This document shows, piece after piece, positions 58,361-64,000 of a DNA stretch of 64,000 bases (position 1 is its first letter; every line of letters starts with the position of its first letter). The stretch comes from Takakia lepidozioides. Lineage: Eukaryota > Streptophyta > Takakiopsida > Takakiales > Takakiaceae. The translations under genes were made by a program, and so were the position numbers. The stretch lies in the NCBI GenBank assembly GCA_030704615.1, contig CM060734.1, positions 34,798,042-34,862,041 on the forward strand, in the 5' to 3' direction. Under the pieces are notes generated by a model. The model was not told the DNA's origin. It did no database searches and saw nothing but the letters and a program-made list of their open reading frames with translations.

Positions 58361-60120
58361 CCATTGAACCTTATGTTAGATGTTTATATATCTAGATATA
58401 TATATCCACCCATTCTGATCTAAATAAGACTTTGGAGCAAACACCACAGATAATGGGAAATGACCAAAAACCAATGGCTTTACAAATTTATCTTTTCACC
58501 TTAGATTGAGAGAGCTGAGCAAGCAAAAAAGACAATCCTCTTTCTTGCATGGGTGGTTAATCTGCATGTGTCGAGGTATGTCAAGGATGTGTGGGATTAC
58601 CCAAAGGATCCAACAAGAACAAGAAAATTGGCAAGGATAGCATACTTAAAGTATTACGTTGTCCATTGGTTTTCATCGATTTAACCTATAGCACTTCAAA
58701 ATCATGGTACTGGTATAAAGCACAAACAAAGTCAAAGCTCACCTTAATTTCAAATTTTTTTGAGGCACAACTGATTTTAAGATTATTTCCCACAGCAAAT
58801 CCCTAATTTCGCGATGTGATGTTCTCCTTATCTGTTGCAGCTACAATGCGATCTTCTCCTTATCTCTTCCTGCTGCCAGTTGTTCTTCATTTTGTAGTTG
58901 ACCTCCACCTGTCGGTACTCCCTAAATAAATGCGAAGCCAGGGTGACCGTGTGCATCAACTGTACTGCGTTACTATAGATTGTTCGTTATGTTCCCCGGG
59001 CACGTGCCCTGTGCTCAAAGGAGATGACGATCATGAACGTGCAAGACTTGCGGTGCTCGACGAGACCTCCTCGGACAACATCACGGGACCACGAGGGAGC
59101 GTGCAAATATTCTTGTCAGCTCGCCATGAATCCACTTCTGATAAGTTGGATGTTGGGGTTATAAAAAGCCCCAAGTGGGCTGAGTGAACAAATGGTTAAG
59201 ATTGTCCCCAAGAAGAGAAACAAAATCTCATAGAGCTAGATATATTGACAGAAGGAAGTCAAAACTCTTCTAGTATCACCTATTGCCTAAAGGTCAGAAA
59301 GAAGACTCCGGCCGAAACCGGCGTAAGTAGGAGCCACCTCGCCTTACAGCTACTGCCCCCTTCTCGAGGGTGAGCCCTATATAGAAGGTCGGACAATAAG
59401 AAAGATGATGGGTCAAAAAGTGTGGGGAGGCGAGATGAAGCTGCCTTGGAAACCTCTTGCCCGACGCAATATAGATAGAGCTTGAGCCTTTTGTAAAACA
59501 ACGTCAGAAACTCGTTGTGTAAAGAAAGCTATGAGAACAAAGACGTTTGGGCTTTCAACCCTTTTGTTTTCCACTGCGCAGTGACACATGTGCGAAAAAG
59601 TTGTTGAATTGATGATGCAAACAACCGAAGATCTCGACTACAAAGGGAGGAATGTGTGGGGTGACATTTCAGATAGTCGCGCTCCTTTCCATGTACAGGC
59701 CAACACACGAGTGGGTTACCACAAGGCCACAGCCCTCTTGTGTAGTTTTACACACATACACAAAAATGCTACAAATAGTGAAAAAATAAAAATGGATGAA
59801 TCCCATAACCGGTACCATGGAACCGGCATTTTTTAAGATGGCATAACCGGTAGATTGAGAGCCGGACAAAAAAAAATTCATGTGCTTAATGAGATCTTGT
59901 ACCCGAGATGTTTATGTTTTTCAAACCCTGCCCCGGCCATCCATTTTCTTCAAAGAGTAGGCCATAACCGGGACCGGAAGAGGCTCAAAACATGGTACCC
60001 GGCCAACACTGGTCACAACGTGAACCACGCTCTACTCCAAGGCCAGCGAAAGAGAAGTCTGGCTCGTTGTGTCCAAAGGAGCATTGGAAAGCATGCTGGA
60101 AAATTGATGTCGGTACACAT
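58361..60120. other. Intergenic, no supported gene
   Basis: Short ORFs only. 59160-59560 contains a TATATAGAAGG box and could be part of a solo LTR, but I found no matching ends. ACCGG words cluster at 59805-59965. Confidence 0.4.
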
Positions 60121-60129
60121 GTTCCATGA

Positions 60130-60300
60130 TGGTATCTTGTAAAGTGCTCCAGGTTCGACACCACTGGTTTTGTTCCACATTTCTTTTCTTAGGTTTAGAA
60201 TTTCATACTTTAACGCTCATGGCCTTGCAAGAGGTTATTTTTTCCTTAACATACAATTGGATCAAAATGACTTACCCTCTCCTTAAAAAAAAACAGTTTA
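60130..60300 (+). mobile_element. LINE/SINE 3'-end fragment with A-rich tail
   Basis: Shares TTTCTTTTCTTAGG, then CATGGCCTTGCAAGAGG and TTATTTTTTCCTTA, with the 3' end of the LINE at 55.6-55.9 kb, and ends CTCCTT plus nine A. A B-box-like GGTTCGACACC lies at about 60151, so a tRNA-derived SINE sharing a LINE tail is possible. Confidence 0.5.
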
Positions 60301-60963
60301 GTAATAGCATAAACTCACCCTACCGCGTCAGGAGTTAAGAAAGCATACAAAATCCACCCTTGTCTGAAAGGATGCAGCAAATATCCAACCTCTAAAAAAG
60401 CAGCCAATCAGTCATGTGCATCAGCCTTGTAAGACAGGTGAAAACCTAGCTGCTGTTGGGCCAATGATTGTACAAAAAGAAAGAAATACTAAAACTATCC
60501 CACCATTTTACAGGGATGAGGTGCATCACTTTCCGGAAGTGTTCATATGAAAAGAGAGAGTATTTGGATAGACTACCATCAAGAGGCTCAAAACCATGAA
60601 ATTCTCTTTCAACATGAGGGCATGTTCCATGCTTTCAGCACCAGGAACAACTACAGTGCAAACAGGATGACAAGATCAAGTTTGTCTCCCAACACTTTAA
60701 TTTGAGGCAAACACCGATAGACGTAACTCCCTTCCTCGGCTATTTACTGTCGCTCCCAGTACCTGTCATATCTGGAAACCCAACAATCACATATTTAAGA
60801 GATAACATGTACCAGAAGAAAACCTCCTCAACATTCTGCTCAGAACTGCCTAAACCAGGAATAACAAAATGAATCGAATCCTTTAGGTATGCAATGTAAG
60901 GGAAATTGTTTGCTTAGCTTTCTATCCAATAAGTACATAGAACCACTGTGCAATTTGGCACAG

Positions 60964-63715
60964 TTAGTCACGCTTGCCTTGAGGTGCCGGTGCAATAGGG
61001 AATCGAGTTCCAAGCAGAGCAGCATGAAAAATGCGCTTCTCGTACAAACCTATGTCTGACATAGTCAAATTTCCCTGTCCACAAGAATTTACCACAGACC
61101 CCAAAACGTACATTATAGCGAGAAAGGAAAAAACAAACATTATTAGTCCACAGAGGACCCAGAGGGCCATGCTCTCAGGTTGATCAACAGGAAACAGCAA
61201 AATCTGACCAACATCCCCTGAAGACAAAGTGAATATTGCAGATAAGCAGCCAGACATGCTGGTCCTGAACTGACCTCTGCCACAAACAGAGAGGGGTGGG
61301 GCGTATAGAGGGAAGGGGACAAGAAAACTCACCTCAGCAGCCATCAGAGTCCGAACATTGTTGGCATACAACTTAGGATCCGAGCACTCCTTGTCAGTTG
61401 GGCAATACACAGGTAAATGCACAACTTCAAGATAGTTTACAAACTGACACAACAGCAGAACCAGATGTCGTGGCTGCACTATGCCACACCCAAGAACCCA
61501 CAATTCCAATCATCAGAATATGTCGTCAAACCAGATGCAAATGCACTCTACATTGATTGTGCGAAGAGCCGCAACCAGAGCAGGAACTTAGCTCCATCGA
61601 ACACATGATACACTTTGGGTGGAAAAGTCATTTACTATAGGAGGTTCTAGCCTGATCAGGACAAATGGTGTTCATTGCTTTCCATTTTACCCCTTTCTTT
61701 GTCTATGTCAATAACAGAGGATGCACATGGCATGGATATAGCCCCCATTGACAGCTATAACATCCACAAACAGGTGCAAATACCACTCAAGGATAACTCG
61801 GTGAATATGGCAGCCCATTCGAAGTGCTGGATCTCAGGGCAGCTACATTTGCTGGTTGTACTGCAGAGATTGGGTTGGACGTTACCAACCATGAAGCTGT
61901 CCCCATGCATATCCTGACCGACACAAGGAAGCCAACAATCTGACCCTAGGTAGCATATCAACACAGACTTTTCCTTACCATTATGCAGCTCTCACAGATA
62001 GAATATTGATCGATTCATCCCTCTAGATCCTTCTGTGCTATTGCTTCAGCTGATCTTTACAGGGCTCAATAGACCTAATCCCAGAAACATCGTGCTATTT
62101 TTAAGAAGGTAATATGGTGGGCTTACTAGATAGTGAAAATGATCCAAGGGTAAACTCCACTAGTAAACTCCACTGAAATTTTGAATGACAGAAGGAGGCC
62201 AAGTAGACCCAAGTACCATGAGCAGGCACACTGGGGTGCCTTATCTGACTACAGACACCCCTAACCTTTTGGCTGTGTCAGGAGACACACAAGGCATCTC
62301 TCCCTCTCTGTTAGAGATGTAATAAAATTTCTTTCTTCTTCTTTCTTGTCTTCCTCTTTGTCCTTGTGGGACATGCTGAAGCTTCTTTCTCTCTCCATCT
62401 CTCTGGGGTTAAGAGTGGGTGATGCCACCTTATGTTTGCGGATGACTTCGCAGGCATAGGGGAGACTACATCCAACCTTCAGAATTGCACAAAGAGATAC
62501 TGTGACCTTTGGAGACTTGAGGCTAATGTCAGTAAATGCGCAGTGGTGGCATTCAACGACCAAGGGGAGGGGGGAGGCGATCTCAAGTGGTAGTGGGGAA
62601 GCCAAAAGATTCTGGTCCTCCCTTCCTACACATACCTTGGCGTTGAGTTTTCCTCCAACTGTAAATGGGATGCACATGTTCAAAAAGCTGTTCAATCTGG
62701 CAAGAGCAAAGCGTTGGGTCTCACTAAATTATTCCACAAAGCCCTAATTATTGTGCCTGCTCTCAAGAGGCTGCAGAGGGATCAACTCTGAAGTGTTAAA
62801 CCATGCTTTTTGCCAGGTTATTAGGCCTGCCCTGGAGTGCGCATCTGCAGTATGGGTTGATAACTCCAACCAGGTAAGTCTCTAGAATCCATTCAAGTGG
62901 GGGTGCTTAAGGAGTACATGTCAGCATGCTCCAAAACAGCCAATATGGCTGTTTGGGGTGAGTTTGGCATCCCTCCCTTAAGCTCCAGACGAGATGAATT
63001 CAAGCAGGATCGCCTGTCAATTAGGCTAGAGAATAGAAGAGAATCTCAAGGATCTGAATCTAAGTCCGCAAGCCTTGACCCCGCTGGATAAATCTGACTT
63101 AAGAGGCTGTAGTGTCCAAAGCCATGTCTGTTGCCAGAAAATTGTCTAATGAAAATGAAGTTACGCAGAAAAGTTCCCTGAACTTGTTTCCAGTCTGTGA
63201 CATGAGAGAGGCCATCAGGATGACCTCAAGGGTTTACCCACCTTGTGGCTGTACCTCTGTTTACCAACTTTGAAGTCTCGAGGCTGAGCCAAATGCCCAG
63301 GCCCTTCTGGGGCCTAGTTATTGGGCAAACCACACACAGCATATTGATGCTTGTGTAAAGGGATTTCTAGAGGATATCTGGAAAACTCTGATCAATTGTC
63401 TGTTCCAAGGTAAGTCATACTACCGGTGTCAGCCCCTGACAAAGGTAGTTTCTGTCCCTTGTGTTCCACTCAAACTGAGTGCGGGGTCAATGTCCACAAG
63501 GCTACGGCTTATGAGTACATTCTCTCCATCTCTCAGCCACACAATCAGATCCATCAACTCGGAAGGGAACAAGAACCTCACCCCAGATATGGTGTCCCAG
63601 GCCGGGCTGAAGCGTTTGTATAGATACTTTAATATCACTGGTTTTACTGGTGTCCTGGCCAAAAAGGCTCCTGTCTTGAAAGGCAACAAATAGTCTCCAT
63701 TTGTAGTCGTGCCCT
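60964..63715 (-). CDS. LPEAT1: Lysophospholipid acyltransferase, LPEAT1-type, 3' exons
   Basis: Three minus-strand exons: 63715-63582, 61473-61333 and 61074-60964 (stop at 60966-60964), joined in frame with GT-AG introns. The first encodes the PlsC block III end EGTTTNG and then DYLLPFKTGAFLARTPV and KPVIL (block IV), continuing to RFSPAWDTISG. The second has LLCQFVNYLEVVHLPVY and DPKLYANNVRTLMAAE. The last has GNLTMSDIGLYEKRIFHAAL and a short basic tail. This matches plant LPEAT1-like enzymes, which transfer an acyl group from acyl-CoA to lysophosphatidylethanolamine at the ER. The N-terminal exons, with the HX4D block and membrane segments, must lie right of the window. A LINE fragment sits in the 2.1-kb intron. 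Confidence 0.78.
62433..63095 (+). mobile_element. Non-LTR retrotransposon RT fragment in LPEAT1-type intron
   Basis: The plus-strand frame HLMFADDFAGIGETTSNLQ carries the RT catalytic box, followed by LWRLEANVSKCAVVAF. Then PSYTYLGVEFSSNCKWDAHV and SLKEYMSAC-like text appear in other frames, ending near NRRESQG. It belongs to a different LINE family from the L1-type copies in this window. It is antisense to the host gene. Confidence 0.75.
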
Positions 63716-64000
63716 CTGTCCAACAGGAGAATCCAAAATTCATCTCAAAAACATACATACATTTTGAAAATAGCCTTATTTGACAACTGGTAAAATATCA
63801 TAAAACTGCAAGTTATGAGAAGCTGCAAACATTCCAGTTTCACTATATCAATTACAGAGGCTCACGCCCTGCACCTTGCATATCTTTTTGTCTGGTGAGT
63901 GCACAACTCACTTTCAACTAGGCAGGGAGATTCCCATACATGCCTAATGCAGTAGAATCCCAGTGTAGATGAGACCAGGAAATTAGAAAGCATGAACGAG
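63716..64000. other. Intron or upstream sequence of the acyltransferase gene
   Basis: No further exon could be recognised before the window edge. Confidence 0.4.

Noticed and set aside
59160-59560. Solo LTR with a TATATAGAAGG box
   Set aside because: No TG...CA ends with target duplication could be found and no second copy is in the window.

Overview
The window is nuclear DNA from a land plant, probably a seed-free one (lycophyte, fern or bryophyte). The evidence is spliceosomal genes with short GT-AG introns, PLS-class PPR proteins with a complete DYW editing domain and almost identical tandem repeat units, a chromodomain Ty3/gypsy retrotransposon, several L1-type LINEs, and plant-type RING and acyltransferase genes. 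The species cannot be fixed from the sequence. About half of the window is transposon-derived.

Left part (1-7165) and middle (30766-36610): a small cluster of related loci. Each intact unit joins exons for PDF motifs, the single-stranded-DNA-binding motif of plant organellar OSB proteins, to a long PLS-type PPR array ending in E and DYW domains. Copy 1 (1567-6188) has an uninterrupted PPR-DYW exon with six nearly identical 303-bp PLS units. Copy 2 (31376-35663) has five units, a 1-bp frameshift and a GC splice donor. A third, divergently transcribed copy runs off the left edge and shares an inverted repeat with copy 1. A DYW-only remnant of a fourth unit abuts the start of copy 2. The PDF-PPR-DYW architecture is the most unusual thing in the window.

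7.2-19 kb: decayed elements and local repeats. These are a three-unit repeat of about 250 bp, a 62-bp tandem repeat, a Ty3/gypsy pol broken into an inverted RT half and a forward RNase H-integrase half with a MULE-like transposase remnant between them, and a 5'-truncated LINE.

19.0-26.2 kb: a complete, fairly young chromovirus with 726-bp LTRs, a GAGAA target duplication and an initiator-Met PBS, but with a frameshifted gag-pol. 26.7-29.6 kb: a multi-exon, frame-damaged gene with the permuted layout of a beta-class DNA amino-methyltransferase.

36.6-64 kb: three credible cellular genes. They are a five-exon membrane RING-H2 E3 ligase (38465-41640), a three-exon 100-residue single-span membrane protein (56111-56992), and the 3' exons of an LPEAT1-type lysophospholipid acyltransferase on the minus strand (60964-63715). 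Between them lie several LINE copies, two of them tail to tail, a tRNA-derived SINE-like sequence, a hairpin repeat family, a TAA-flanked MITE and another PPR fragment. All splice models were made by eye from GT-AG sites, reading phase and family resemblance; no search or transcript data was available.
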